Shown: positions 52,652 to 61,707 of the stretch, piece after piece
How the letters are laid out: each line of letters starts with the position of its first letter
How positions within the stretch are numbered: the first letter of the stretch is position 1
Assembly (NCBI GenBank): GCA_050249955.1
Contig: JBFWPN010000001.1
Coordinates: 496,001-560,000, forward strand
Direction of reading: 5' to 3'
Length of the DNA stretch: 64,000 nucleotides
Origin: CAVVIG01 sp050249955
GTDB taxonomy: Bacteria > Acidobacteriota > Vicinamibacteria > Vicinamibacterales > CAVVIG01
Notes under the pieces: model-generated
Databases searched by the model: none
What the model saw: the letters and a program-made list of their open reading frames with translations, nothing else
What the model was told of the DNA's origin: nothing
Translations under genes and position numbers: made by a program

Positions 52652-52711
52652 AGACGGCCATTATCGGCTTTTGGCCGTCTAAAATGTCCAGCGGCCGCAG
52701 TCAAGCCGCTG
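52652..52711 (+). promoter_or_regulatory. Leader with two stem-loops before the OMP gene
   Basis: AGACGGCCA (52652-52660) pairs with TGGCCGTCT (52672-52680). CAGCGGC (52689-52695) pairs with GCCGCTG (52705-52711). The second stem abuts the GAGGAGG ribosome binding site of the gene at 52722, so it could influence translation. Confidence 0.45.
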
Positions 52712-52721
52712 AGGAGGTTTC

Positions 52722-53243
52722 ATGCGGGCCAACAGATCTGTCGTCTTCGCACTCGTCGCGTTCGCTCTTGGGGCATTGCCCGCGAGGGCGCAGGACGCAA
52801 AAACTGTCGAAGTCACGCCGTATGTGGCGCTCGGTACGGCCGGGGCCTCTCCCGTCGGTGCCGCCGTCACGTTCCCGATCACGTCGAAGCTCAGTTTCGA
52901 GACAGATGTCGCCTATCGTCGTGGTGAGGGCAACATCAATGCGCTGAGTATGAACGGCAGTCTCTTGTGGTCTCTACCGCGGGTCGGTCACGCGATGCCG
53001 TATGTTGCCGGCGGAGTCGGACTAGCGCAATACGGAGCGCCCGTGTTCTCCTCCGACGGTCCTCCGATCGGCACCCAGTCGCGCGTGGCGATGACCGTGA
53101 ACGCTGGCGGCGGCCTGAAGATGCCAATGAATGACAAGATGGATTCGCGAACGGATGTCCGGTGGTTCAAGTCCTTCGGCCATCAGGGATCGGAACAGTT
53201 TCGCGTGGCTCAGGGCATCTCCTTCGATGCCGGAAAACGGTAG
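52722..53243 (+). CDS. Outer-membrane beta-barrel protein (OmpA/OprF-like barrel)
   Basis: 173 aa. Signal peptide ends at ARAQ, then an eight-strand barrel pattern (TVEVTPYVALGTAGASPVGA, FETDVAYRRGEGNINALSMN, PYVAGGVGLAQYG, VNAGGGLKMPMNDKMDSRTD). No OmpA peptidoglycan-binding domain follows. A strong ribosome binding site GAGGAGG precedes the ATG. It is element cargo of unknown use, perhaps surface exclusion or simple hitch-hiking. Confidence 0.7.
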   Translation: MRANRSVVFALVAFALGALPARAQDAKTVEVTPYVALGTAGASPVGAAVTFPITSKLSFETDVAYRRGEGNINALSMNGSLLWSLPRVGHAMPYVAGGVGLAQYGAPVFSSDGPPIGTQSRVAMTVNAGGGLKMPMNDKMDSRTDVRWFKSFGHQGSEQFRVAQGISFDAGKR

Positions 53244-53397
53244 AGGGCGCACCGGCGCGAGCAGTTCGGAAGAGGTCGGTTGGCCAACTGGTTCTGCGAG
53301 GGCCGTCGCGCAAGTGCCAAGCCATGCGCGGCGCGGAGGCGGCGTCAAGGGCGGCGAAAGCCGCCGAAGGGCACCCTTGATGCCGCTGAGCACCGCG

Positions 53398-56172
53398 TCA
53401 CCATGTTCGAGCGACGGCCACGGCCTGTTCGCGTGACTCGCTCGTTCCCGCCGGTCGGCTGATGCCGGGTGTAGACGACGCCGGTGTCTGGCCTCGCTCC
53501 AGCGCCGACCGATGCGAGACGTCGCGTTCCAGTCGGTCTGTCAGCTTCGCCTTGTCATCGGTGTAGATCTGCGCGTCGTAGCGTCCCCGCGACACAGCCA
53601 CGTACGCGAGCCGTCGATTCACGAGCTGTTCGCTGGCGCGTTCGGTTTCGACATGCACGAGCACGCGATCGGCGGTCTGCCCCTGGCTGCTGTGGCTCGT
53701 CACCGCGTAGCCGTAGTCGAGATGCCGCCGTTCGCGCGGTTCGAACGAGGCGGTGCGGCCGGAATCGAACCGCACGTCCATGCGCCCGGTCTTGTTGATC
53801 CGTTCGACCCTGCCCAATTCGCGGTTTGCGATGTCACGCCCGCGGTCCGGCGCCGTTGCCTGCACGCGGTCGCCACACGCGAAGCTACGCTCGGCATCGC
53901 GGTAGACCGTCACGCCTTGCAGGCGCCGCGGATCGTAGCTGAGCGTCCGCGCATCATCCGTCCGGACCGTTAGCTGGTTCGCCTTGCCGTCCACCCGTTC
54001 GACGCGCGCGTAGTCGCCCGCGTCCACGCCGAGACTTCGGCTGCCCCGGCTGTACCGCACGACGTCGCCGGATTCATAACGTTCGGCCCATTGCCGATCG
54101 GCACCGGTCATGTCCTGACGCGGCACCAGTACTGACGTGCGGTGCTCGTCGCGCGCGACGTGTCCTTCACGCTGCATGGTGCGGTGGATGGCGTCGTTCA
54201 GGTCTTGCCTCGACTGATTGTCCGGTGACACGACGAGCGTGCCCTGCGGGTCGCGTGCGTACTCGTGTGCAATGGCCGACAAGCGTTCATCGCGCGAACC
54301 GATCTCGTGAACGCGGCCCTGTTCGTCGAGGTGCTCGACCGCAGTCCGGACGTCGCCACGAGCCAACTCCTCGACGACGGACTTCAAGTCGTGATCCTGC
54401 TGTCGCACGATGTCGTCGAGGTGGGCGGTGTGCAGCCCGGCCTCCTGCAACTGGTGATAGGGGCGGCCCGCCTCGACAGCCTCGTGCTGGCGGACGTCTC
54501 CGACCAGCAGCACGCGGTCCTCCGGACCGAGCCGTTCGAGGAAGGTATGCATCTGTCTCGTGCCGGCGAGACTTGATTCGTCGAGGACGTAAAGGTGCTT
54601 CTGCCCGGTTGCCCGTGCATCATCCTCCCGGTGGACGAGGTGCTGTTGCAGCGTGTGCGACTCAATGCCGGCTTCCTCCAGCTTCTGTGCCGCGCGAGAG
54701 GTCGGGGCGAGGCCCTCGACCTCATAGCCTTCTCGCTCCGCTGCCTCGCGAATCATCGCGAGTGTGGTCGTCTTCCCCGCTCCAGCGGTGCCATCGAGCC
54801 CCATGACCCGATCACGGTTCGCCAACACCTCCTCGACGGCCGCGCGTTGGCTGTCGGTCAGATGGGAATGCTTTCGAACGATGCTCTCTCGGGTGTCGTC
54901 GCTGCATAGCGCCTGGTGCTGACCTTGACCGCCACGGACGCGATCGATGGTCTGCTGTTCGAGCTGCAGCATTTCCGGTGTTGTGAACGATCGGCCTGGC
55001 TCATGCGTGTCGGTCTCAATGGCGACGAAGTCGCCGCGCGCAATCCGACGATCGACCTCCCGCTTGATGTCGTCGATGCGGGCCTCACCGAGGGATCGCT
55101 GTAGGGCATCTCGACGGAGCGTCCGCTCGTCAACGACGGCCTCACGTTCCAGTGTCCGGTCGCGCGCGAACGTCACCGCCCGTCCAGCGACACCCGCCCG
55201 ATCGTGCTCGGCGTGGTAGTCGCGCGCGATCCCTTCGCTCGCCTCACGCACTCGGGCGGGCTGACTCCCGAACCGCTCGGCCAGCTCCTGGTGCCGTCGC
55301 TGCATTTCGGCATGGGCGACGTCGGCCTTCTCGTCGCGTGTCTGGTGGGCGGCGATCTGCGCCGCCGCGGCGCCCTGTCGGTCCTCACGAGCCAGATACG
55401 CTTCGATCTGCTGACGACGAGGACTGGATGCGTCGAGGTACTCGCGCGTGTAGCCGCGGATTTCAGGTTGGCCGCTGCGTCCCTGCTCGATCTCATAGCC
55501 GATCGCGGTCAGTCGCGTGGCCAGTTCGGAGCGATACACCGCGGTGGCGTACTGCTGGGTGCGATACAACTCGCGCGGTTGCAGGGGGCGCACGGTGCCA
55601 TCGGCCGTCTCAGTCAGGTTGAAGATCACGACGTGCGTGTGGAGCTGTGGCGCGGCGTAACCGTCCACCGGTCGGGCGCTATCGTGTTCAAAGACTGCTG
55701 CCACGGCCTTGCCGGTGGTCTCCGGACGACGATTGCCACCGAGCCGCGCTTGGACGTACGGCTCCAACTCATCGAGCGCCACGCGCACGCTCGCTCGGTG
55801 CGCATCGCGCACCCGTGCATCGTCGGCGACCAAGGCCGTGATCGACACGCTTTTCGGCGCGGAGAACGTCGCGTCCCACCCCGCACGGTGCTCCATCGTC
55901 GTCACGACGTCGCCGTGGGCGTTGCGGGTCTCGCGGGCGGTCTGATGGCGCACGAGCTGTTCGCCCGTGAACGGATGCTGGCCGTCGGCCAGCCGCTGGA
56001 AGTGGGTTTCGTGGACCTCGCCCACGAGGCCCCAACTCTCCGCGAGCCGGCCGTACCACGCGCCACAAATCCGATCGGCTTCGGTGTAGTAGTTCTCGCG
56101 CGCGTTCTGAAATTCCTCGGCGTGGTACCGCTGCGCCTGGCCCGCGCTCAACGGCTTCGAGATCGTGAGCAT
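53398..56172 (-). CDS. MobF-family relaxase/helicase (TrwC/TraI-like)
   Basis: 924 aa. The relaxase domain (about 1-300) starts MLTISKPLSAGQAQRYHAEE with the tandem tyrosines (Tyr28-Tyr29) and a metal site of His163, His178 and His180 (QLHTHVV). The second half is an SF1 helicase with Walker A GTAGAGKT at about 460-468, LYVLDESSLAGTRQMH (Walker B) and a C-terminal YAVTSHSSQGQTADRVLVHV and YVAVSRGRYDAQIYT motif. It nicks oriT, stays bound to the 5' end and unwinds DNA during transfer. It is transcribed from the 58.4-kb end with the coupling protein upstream, 6 bp away. Confidence 0.94.
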   Translation of the reverse strand: MLTISKPLSAGQAQRYHAEEFQNARENYYTEADRICGAWYGRLAESWGLVGEVHETHFQRLADGQHPFTGEQLVRHQTARETRNAHGDVVTTMEHRAGWDATFSAPKSVSITALVADDARVRDAHRASVRVALDELEPYVQARLGGNRRPETTGKAVAAVFEHDSARPVDGYAAPQLHTHVVIFNLTETADGTVRPLQPRELYRTQQYATAVYRSELATRLTAIGYEIEQGRSGQPEIRGYTREYLDASSPRRQQIEAYLAREDRQGAAAAQIAAHQTRDEKADVAHAEMQRRHQELAERFGSQPARVREASEGIARDYHAEHDRAGVAGRAVTFARDRTLEREAVVDERTLRRDALQRSLGEARIDDIKREVDRRIARGDFVAIETDTHEPGRSFTTPEMLQLEQQTIDRVRGGQGQHQALCSDDTRESIVRKHSHLTDSQRAAVEEVLANRDRVMGLDGTAGAGKTTTLAMIREAAEREGYEVEGLAPTSRAAQKLEEAGIESHTLQQHLVHREDDARATGQKHLYVLDESSLAGTRQMHTFLERLGPEDRVLLVGDVRQHEAVEAGRPYHQLQEAGLHTAHLDDIVRQQDHDLKSVVEELARGDVRTAVEHLDEQGRVHEIGSRDERLSAIAHEYARDPQGTLVVSPDNQSRQDLNDAIHRTMQREGHVARDEHRTSVLVPRQDMTGADRQWAERYESGDVVRYSRGSRSLGVDAGDYARVERVDGKANQLTVRTDDARTLSYDPRRLQGVTVYRDAERSFACGDRVQATAPDRGRDIANRELGRVERINKTGRMDVRFDSGRTASFEPRERRHLDYGYAVTSHSSQGQTADRVLVHVETERASEQLVNRRLAYVAVSRGRYDAQIYTDDKAKLTDRLERDVSHRSALERGQTPASSTPGISRPAGTSESREQAVAVARTW

Positions 56173-56178
56173 GGGACG

Positions 56179-58122
56179 CTACTGGAAGAACGGCTGTTCG
56201 TGGGCCACGCTCGCGGCGGGCTGTTCGTGCTCCAGGATCGCGGCCGGCACGGTCACCGGCATCGACGGAGCCGGCGGCGGCACGGTGATCGGGGTGCTCC
56301 CGGTGCGGTGTACGGGACGCTCCACGAACGCGGGTTGCCGTGCCGGCAGTTCCACGTAGGGAAAGTCCAACCGGACGACGAGGTTCTCCAGCTTCAAGTA
56401 GCCGTGCAAAGACGGAAGTCCGCTGATCTCACTCGGCATGACCAGAGGCTCGACCTGCCGCTCCAGGCCGTAACTACGTTGATCTTGTTTGCCCGTCGAC
56501 CGGCTTTCGCGGAGTCGTTCGATCTCGATCTCGCCGATGGTGTCGGAGATCCACTTGGCCGCACGCGGCTCGCTGGTCCGGAGGAAGATCTTCGTCGCCG
56601 GCTGCGACAGCATCGCCTCGGCGTCGTGGCCGTAGCGCGTTTCGAGCTGGCTCCGTCCCTGGAACCCCAGGACCACGGGATTGTTCGACTTTCGGTTCTC
56701 GGTCACGGCCGTGTGGAGCTGCGGCAAGCGCTGGAGGCTGGCGAGCTCGTCGAGGATGAACCACACCGGTCGGTGGACTTGTTGACCGCGGGTCATCAGG
56801 CGCAACACGAGCATGTCGAGCCAGAGACTGGTCAGCGGCACCAGCCGGGTGCGCGTCTCCGGTGTGCTGGTCAGGAAGATCCATCCTTGCCGGTCGCGCG
56901 CCCAGGCCGAGGCACTCCAGCGCTGGGTGGTCGTTGAGGCATGCGGCAGGAGTTTCAACGTGTCGGCCACCATGTTGAGCGTCGCGAGCACGCCGCTCCG
57001 TTGAGCAGGAGCTCGACGGTCGATGATCGAGGCGTATGGTGTGCCATGGACGCGCCGATCGAGTTCCTCGTCGTGGCAGAGCCAGCCAGCCAATTCGTCG
57101 GCCGTGGGCCGGAAGGTTAGCAAGTGCGCGAAGATGCGCCGCGGGCCTTCTGTAAAGAACGGGTTCTCGTTCACGCGGTCGGGAAAGAGCGACGTGGCGA
57201 GCGTCAACGCTTCGGCGTCGTGGCGGAGTTCCTCGCCAGGGCTCCAGGAGGGAGACCGAACGTCGAGCGGGTTGAGGATCACATCGCCCCGATCGGGCGT
57301 GTAGAACTGCGGCGTGTATTCAAGCGCCGGGTCGTACACGATGGCGGTGTCGCCCCGCGCCTCCAACTGGGAGAGCAGCTGACGAATCAGCGCGGATTTG
57401 CCGGTACCCGAGTCGCCTATGATCAGCAAATGGCTTGATTCCAGGGTGCGCGGGATCGCCAGGGCCGGCTGGAGACCGAGCCATCTGGCCGCGACGTTCG
57501 AGCGTTGCGTAAACGCCACGCCGTTCGCACGCATGCGGCGGTTGAACCGACGGACCGAGACCAGTTCCGGTCCCTTCAGTCGTCGGCCGTGGCGGCGCGA
57601 TCGAGCCCATTGGATGTCGTGCGGAATGGCAAGCAGGAGTCCGGCGACCAGCACCGCCACCATGGTCAGCAGCGGCAACCGGGCCAGATTTCCGAACGAC
57701 TGATCGGCATAGATCCAGACCTTGAGCTGTTGGTGGACCTGGGCGTGGTCGTACGTGAGATCCCGCCAGACGAGACGACCGCTCTTGGCCTGCCGCGCCA
57801 GCTCCGACAGGGCGAACGCCGTGTCGCCGTTCTCCGCCGTCACGGGCACCACTTCGTCGTCGATCGCGAGCCGAGGTCCGCGTGGTGTGACCATGGTGAG
57901 CACCCGGTAGCGTCCGCTGCGCAACCCGAGAGAATCTGCCAACGCACTCCGCGTGTACGCGGACAGGTAGAAGCGCTGAAGCGGTGTCCAGACCACGGCA
58001 TATCGCACCGCACCGAGCACCACCCCGCTGACGACGGCGAGAGCGATGACGCCCATCAGCCAGACCGGTACCGCGCGCTGCCACTTGCCAGCGGCTGGGG
58101 CTCGCCCCCACTGATGGTTCAT
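56179..58122 (-). CDS. Type IV coupling protein (TraD/TrwB-like ATPase)
   Basis: 647 aa. N-terminal membrane helices at about 19-40 and 150-170, then the hexameric ATPase with Walker A GDSGTGKSALIRQLL (about 237-252) and Walker B VWFILDELASLQRLP (about 452-466), and YGHDAEAMLSQPATKIFLRT. It delivers the relaxosome to the secretion channel. The start overlaps the accessory gene stop (ATGA at 58119-58122). No VirB/Trb genes are in the window, so the channel must come from a helper. Confidence 0.93.
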   Translation of the reverse strand: MNHQWGRAPAAGKWQRAVPVWLMGVIALAVVSGVVLGAVRYAVVWTPLQRFYLSAYTRSALADSLGLRSGRYRVLTMVTPRGPRLAIDDEVVPVTAENGDTAFALSELARQAKSGRLVWRDLTYDHAQVHQQLKVWIYADQSFGNLARLPLLTMVAVLVAGLLLAIPHDIQWARSRRHGRRLKGPELVSVRRFNRRMRANGVAFTQRSNVAARWLGLQPALAIPRTLESSHLLIIGDSGTGKSALIRQLLSQLEARGDTAIVYDPALEYTPQFYTPDRGDVILNPLDVRSPSWSPGEELRHDAEALTLATSLFPDRVNENPFFTEGPRRIFAHLLTFRPTADELAGWLCHDEELDRRVHGTPYASIIDRRAPAQRSGVLATLNMVADTLKLLPHASTTTQRWSASAWARDRQGWIFLTSTPETRTRLVPLTSLWLDMLVLRLMTRGQQVHRPVWFILDELASLQRLPQLHTAVTENRKSNNPVVLGFQGRSQLETRYGHDAEAMLSQPATKIFLRTSEPRAAKWISDTIGEIEIERLRESRSTGKQDQRSYGLERQVEPLVMPSEISGLPSLHGYLKLENLVVRLDFPYVELPARQPAFVERPVHRTGSTPITVPPPAPSMPVTVPAAILEHEQPAASVAHEQPFFQ

Positions 58123-58442
58123 GGCTCCCTCCGTGCCGCAGCGGCCAGGCGTGCGTCCGCCAGACGCTGCTTCTCCTGGTCGGCGCGCTCGATCAGCCGC
58201 TGCATCGTGTCGGCCGTCACGGATGTGCCACTGCACACGCTGAAGTGAAGGTTGAGCAGGATCGTGCGGAGCGCCAGCAGCTCAGCGAGCACGAGTGGCT
58301 CGGTGGGAGCGGTCTCTGTCGCGCGCAGGAGGGCGGCCCGAACCCATTCGCTGACCGGCTGGTCTCCGGCGAGCGCGTGGATGCGGTTGTACTCCTCTGG
58401 CGTGACCTTCGTGCCAATGGACTTCGTCCGCCGCGATGCCAT
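58119..58442 (-). CDS. Relaxosome accessory protein (ribbon-helix-helix/MobC-like)
   Basis: 107 aa from ATG 58442 with ribosome binding site AAGGAG. N-terminal basic MASRRTKSIGTKVTPEEYNR and HALAGDQPVSEWVRAALLRA fit an RHH DNA-binding fold (strand then two helices). The C-terminal helical part has AELLALRTILLNLHFSV as an assembly helix. Such proteins bind near oriT and help the relaxase. It is the first gene of a three-gene minus-strand transfer operon, and the inverted-repeat cluster upstream is its likely binding site. Confidence 0.72.
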   Translation of the reverse strand: MASRRTKSIGTKVTPEEYNRIHALAGDQPVSEWVRAALLRATETAPTEPLVLAELLALRTILLNLHFSVCSGTSVTADTMQRLIERADQEKQRLADARLAAAARREP

Positions 58443-58659
58443 GCGAGGACTCCTTGCAGTCCGGCGCAACCCGCGGTGCGCACCGGTCGAACGTGGTTAC
58501 TCGCGGTTCCTGTACGGGAACCGTATCCAATAACTGCCGCGAATCTCGAACAAATCCCGCGGTTCCTATCGGCGAACCGCTCGTCCCGTGCAGCACCCGA
58601 AACGGGGTGACGTGTCACCCGTAACAGCCGGTGCGCAGCACCGCTCACGCACGTCGGCG
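58443..58659. other. Inverted-repeat-rich intergenic region, oriT candidate
   Basis: Three inverted repeats in 217 bp: CGGTTCC-6-GGAACCG (58504-58523), GCGGTTC-8-GAACCGC (58559-58580) and GGGTGAC-GT-GTCACCC (58605-58620). The first two share a GGTTC/GAACC core. Position upstream of the relaxosome gene in a MobF element is where oriT usually lies. No nic site can be named from sequence alone. Confidence 0.45.
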
Positions 58660-60021
58660 TTACCGCGCGGCCTCGGCGAACGCCAGCAGCCGCGCCTCCG
58701 ACAGGCCGGGCACCTGCAGCGACAGCGCCTCCACCGACAGGTCGGCTTTGCTGAGCAGCCGTCGCCGATACGCCTCCACCGCCATGTAGGCGCGCTCGGC
58801 ATTCAGGTCCGACAGCACCGTCACGGCCGTCGGCTTGTCGGTCGCCGCGCGGCCAAACAGTGCCAGCCACTCACCGGCCAGCTCGACGACTTTGGGCTTG
58901 AGCAAACGTGCGCTGTCGGTGTCCGAGATGACGCCCAGGCCAAGCAGCCGCGATACAGCCAGCCGGTAGGCTGTGCCGAAGCGCCGCGCGACGCACGCCG
59001 CATCGAGGTAGGTCACCACCTGGGAACCGGGCGTCGAGCGCTCCTCGGCCCGTTCCGCTCGCTCCGTCGCGGTCGCGAACACCCACTGCACCCGGCGGCT
59101 TCCCTGGCCCTTGCCGAGGTCCCGAACGGTGTCCAGAACGGCGGACGTGGGCAGGAGGAACGCGCCGGCGAAGGCGTCGGCACGACGCTCCATCAACTGG
59201 CTGGCGATCGCGTGCGTGCACACGCGGATCGAGCCCATCGGCTCGCAGACGGCATGCGCGTACGCGTGCGCGATGGCCAGACGCTGGCGAGCCGCGTCGT
59301 GCGTGCTGTTGACGACGATTGCCACCCCAACGGTCGCGTGCGCGAGGAACAGGCACGACACGTCGTCGGGCAAGGTCAGGGCAAAGACGGGAACGCCTTC
59401 GGCCGCGCACAGATCTGCGAGGTCTGTCAGTGGCACACGTCGGAGATGCAGGCGTTGACGCTCGCGCTCGGCGAGGTCCTCGCCCTGCCGGATGGCGTCG
59501 GCCAGCGTCCGCGGCGACGCCGGCCGATAGGTCGGCGGCCCGTTGCGTGTGGGACGGCCCAGCAGCGAGGCCAGATGCGAGGTGGCGGCCAGTGCGCCGA
59601 GCACGCCGTGGATCGGCGCCTGCATGTCGACGGCACGCGACAGCGCCGGAACCAGATTCAGCAACGCGGTGGTAACCGGATCGTCCGTGGCCACCGGTGT
59701 GCCGGTCAGCTCGACCACCGACGTGCCATAGAGATCGGCAAACGTGGCAAGTTCATCGTCCGAAACGGGCCGGTTCGCCAGTTCGATCTGCGCGACGAGG
59801 CTACGCGACAATCGAAGTTTCTTGGCCACGACTTCCTGACTGAGACCGCGGTTCTCGCGGGCCTTGCGCAGGTTCGTGGCGAGGGGTTCGCGACCGGTGA
59901 CGTGGGCAAGCACGTCTCGGGTCGCCGGCGTCAGGTCACGCCATCTCGCAATGGCTTCATCGCTCGACGGCTCATGCACAGCGCCATCGGTCGGATCGTT
60001 CGGGCGGTTGTCTCGTGGCAT
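58660..60021 (-). CDS. XRE-family regulator with ImmA/IrrE-like domain lacking the catalytic Glu
   Basis: 453 aa. HTH_XRE at about 50-105 (LATNLRKARENRGLSQEVVA, SRSLVAQIELANRPVS). A middle/C-terminal ImmA/IrrE-like domain has the zinc-site position H252-A-Y-A-H256 where proteases have HExxH, and RRADAFAGAFLLP as the third-ligand block. The Glu needed for hydrolysis is replaced by Ala, so peptidase activity is doubtful. It is read from its own promoter (60079-60051) with an operator over the -35. It is the probable master repressor of element transfer and excision genes. Confidence 0.85.
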   Translation of the reverse strand: MPRDNRPNDPTDGAVHEPSSDEAIARWRDLTPATRDVLAHVTGREPLATNLRKARENRGLSQEVVAKKLRLSRSLVAQIELANRPVSDDELATFADLYGTSVVELTGTPVATDDPVTTALLNLVPALSRAVDMQAPIHGVLGALAATSHLASLLGRPTRNGPPTYRPASPRTLADAIRQGEDLAERERQRLHLRRVPLTDLADLCAAEGVPVFALTLPDDVSCLFLAHATVGVAIVVNSTHDAARQRLAIAHAYAHAVCEPMGSIRVCTHAIASQLMERRADAFAGAFLLPTSAVLDTVRDLGKGQGSRRVQWVFATATERAERAEERSTPGSQVVTYLDAACVARRFGTAYRLAVSRLLGLGVISDTDSARLLKPKVVELAGEWLALFGRAATDKPTAVTVLSDLNAERAYMAVEAYRRRLLSKADLSVEALSLQVPGLSEARLLAFAEAAR

Positions 60022-60050
60022 TGCAGGCCCTCAGGCTGAACACTGCGGCC

Positions 60051-60101
60051 AGTCTATGCGTGTTTGACCTGACTGTCAACTTGTGACAGTATTGTTTGAC
60101 A
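60051..60101 (-). promoter_or_regulatory. Promoter/operator of the XRE regulator, shared with the xis-int side
   Basis: Minus strand TTGACA (60079-60074), 17 bp, TAGACT (60056-60051) is a near-consensus promoter for the regulator. CTGTCA-ACTTG-TGACAG (60073-60089) is a perfect inverted repeat over the -35. TGTTTGAC occurs twice (60061-60068, 60094 onward as TGTTTGAC-like), in the direction of the excisionase gene. Confidence 0.65.
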
Positions 60102-60160
60102 CCACCGACGGACTCTGACTCCCACTGCTGGCACCTCCGTCGCACCACAAGGAGAACGCC

Positions 60161-60445
60161 ATGAAGGTCGTTGTTGAATCAGACCCACGGCTGGCAGATG
60201 GACCGACCGCTGCCGGCGTCGATCCCTCGCGCGTGATGCGTGTCCCGTCATCACGGAGCCGCGTCGACCAGCTCCTGACCGTCGCGGAAGCGGCACAGTG
60301 TGTGGGCTGCTGCGAAGAAACGATTCGTCGCGCATACCTGGCCCGCCAACTGGATGTGCTGCGGTTCGGCGCGCGTCGCGTCAGGATTCGCCCCGGAGCG
60401 TTGACGGCGTGGCTCGAACGCGGCGGCAAGACGACGGCAGCATAA
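60161..60445 (+). CDS. Excisionase/MerR-like helix-turn-helix protein
   Basis: 94 aa. The C-terminal half is a typical winged-helix excisionase domain: LLTVAEAAQCVGCCEETIRR, AYLARQLDVLRFGARRVRIR and LTAWLERGG. The N-terminal 35 residues are unstructured. The ATG has the ribosome binding site AAGGAGAACGCC. It is divergent from the XRE regulator and 13 bp upstream of the integrase, fitting a directionality factor for excision. Confidence 0.82.
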   Translation: MKVVVESDPRLADGPTAAGVDPSRVMRVPSSRSRVDQLLTVAEAAQCVGCCEETIRRAYLARQLDVLRFGARRVRIRPGALTAWLERGGKTTAA

Positions 60446-60458
60446 AGGGGGGGGCATC

Positions 60459-61673
60459 ATGGCTGTTCGGAAGCAGTGCAAGGCGAAGGGCTGCAAGGCC
60501 AGTCCGCGATGCGACCATCCGTGGTGGTTCGACGTGATGCACCAGCGGAAGCGTTACCGCATGCCCGTCGATACGTTTGCGCTGGCCAGGGGCGCCACCA
60601 AACCGATCGCGTCGAAGCAGGAGGCACAGAAGGTCTGGGAACCGAAGTTCATCGGCGAAATTGTCGCGGGGAAGGATCCGCGCAAGCCGCCGGCACCGCC
60701 AGCCGCGCAAGGGATGACAGTCGCCGACTTTCTCGATCAGTACAGCGAGCGGTACGTCGTCGCCGAATCACTGCGCAGCGTGGCCTCGATTCGCAGTCGC
60801 CTGACCGCGTTGAAGCATGCGCTTGGCACGCTGCCGGTGAGCGCATTGGAACGCACCGACACGATCGAGGACTTCAAGCGCCAGTACGGAGAGTCGCGCT
60901 CGCTTGCGGCTGTCAACCGGACGTTGGGCATTCTGCGGCACGCCATGAACTGGGGCCGGGGTCGAACGCCAGCGATTTTCACGGCATCGCCGTTCCATCG
61001 GTTCGGCGTGAAGATCAGGACTAAGGGCGAGACGAAGCGGGATCGCCGGATTGCGCCGGACGAGGAACAACGGCTACTGAAAGCGGCCGACAAGTTGAAT
61101 CGCGTCGAACACGCGTTCGCCGGTGCGCAGATGCGCGATCGAATCGTCGGCGCTCTCGAAACCGCGTGCCGGCTCGGCGAGATGCTGAAGATCCAGAACC
61201 GCCACGTGCTCTGGGCCACGCATCAGATCATCATCCCTGCTGAGCACGCGAAGGACGCGGAGTCACGCCGCATTCCGTTCGAGCCGAAGGGACGCCTCGC
61301 GCAGATCCTCAAGCGGCGGCGCTTCCTCGGTCCCAAGGGGTACGTGTTCGGCGGGGCCGGAGGCGAGTTCCAGAGCACGATCCGTACGGCGTGGGAGTCG
61401 CTCGTCCTACTGGCCAACGGCATCGAACCCACGCGCACGCGAGCGCATGGCCGCGTCAATCGCGAGAAGCTCGCAGAGATCGATCTGCACTGGCACGACT
61501 TGAGGCACGAGGCCGCCTGCCGCTGGCTCGCGAAGGGGTTGGATCTACGCGCGATTCAGCTCTTGCTCGGCCACGCCGACCTCAAGACCACGCAGCGGTA
61601 CTTGAACGTGACCGACGAGGAGCTGCGCAAGACCATGCGCGAGAAGCTCTGGAAGCACGGCTCGGCGAAGTGA
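60459..61673 (+). CDS. Tyrosine-recombinase integrase
   Basis: 404 aa. N-terminal Cys-rich segment (QCKAKGCKASPRCDHPWWFD), an arm/SAM-like domain (about 85-175), and a catalytic domain with Arg238 (ACRLGEM), His346-x-x-Arg349 (HDLRHEAACR), His372 (LLGHADL) and nucleophile Tyr381 (TQRYLNV). All catalytic residues are intact. The ribosome binding site is a GGGGGGGG run. It sits next to the excisionase and about 1 kb from the intact tRNA-fMet, its probable target. Confidence 0.93.
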   Translation: MAVRKQCKAKGCKASPRCDHPWWFDVMHQRKRYRMPVDTFALARGATKPIASKQEAQKVWEPKFIGEIVAGKDPRKPPAPPAAQGMTVADFLDQYSERYVVAESLRSVASIRSRLTALKHALGTLPVSALERTDTIEDFKRQYGESRSLAAVNRTLGILRHAMNWGRGRTPAIFTASPFHRFGVKIRTKGETKRDRRIAPDEEQRLLKAADKLNRVEHAFAGAQMRDRIVGALETACRLGEMLKIQNRHVLWATHQIIIPAEHAKDAESRRIPFEPKGRLAQILKRRRFLGPKGYVFGGAGGEFQSTIRTAWESLVLLANGIEPTRTRAHGRVNREKLAEIDLHWHDLRHEAACRWLAKGLDLRAIQLLLGHADLKTTQRYLNVTDEELRKTMREKLWKHGSAK

Positions 61674-61707
61674 ATCGACGTGTGAACGTCAGTGTCAGTG
61701 TCGGACG

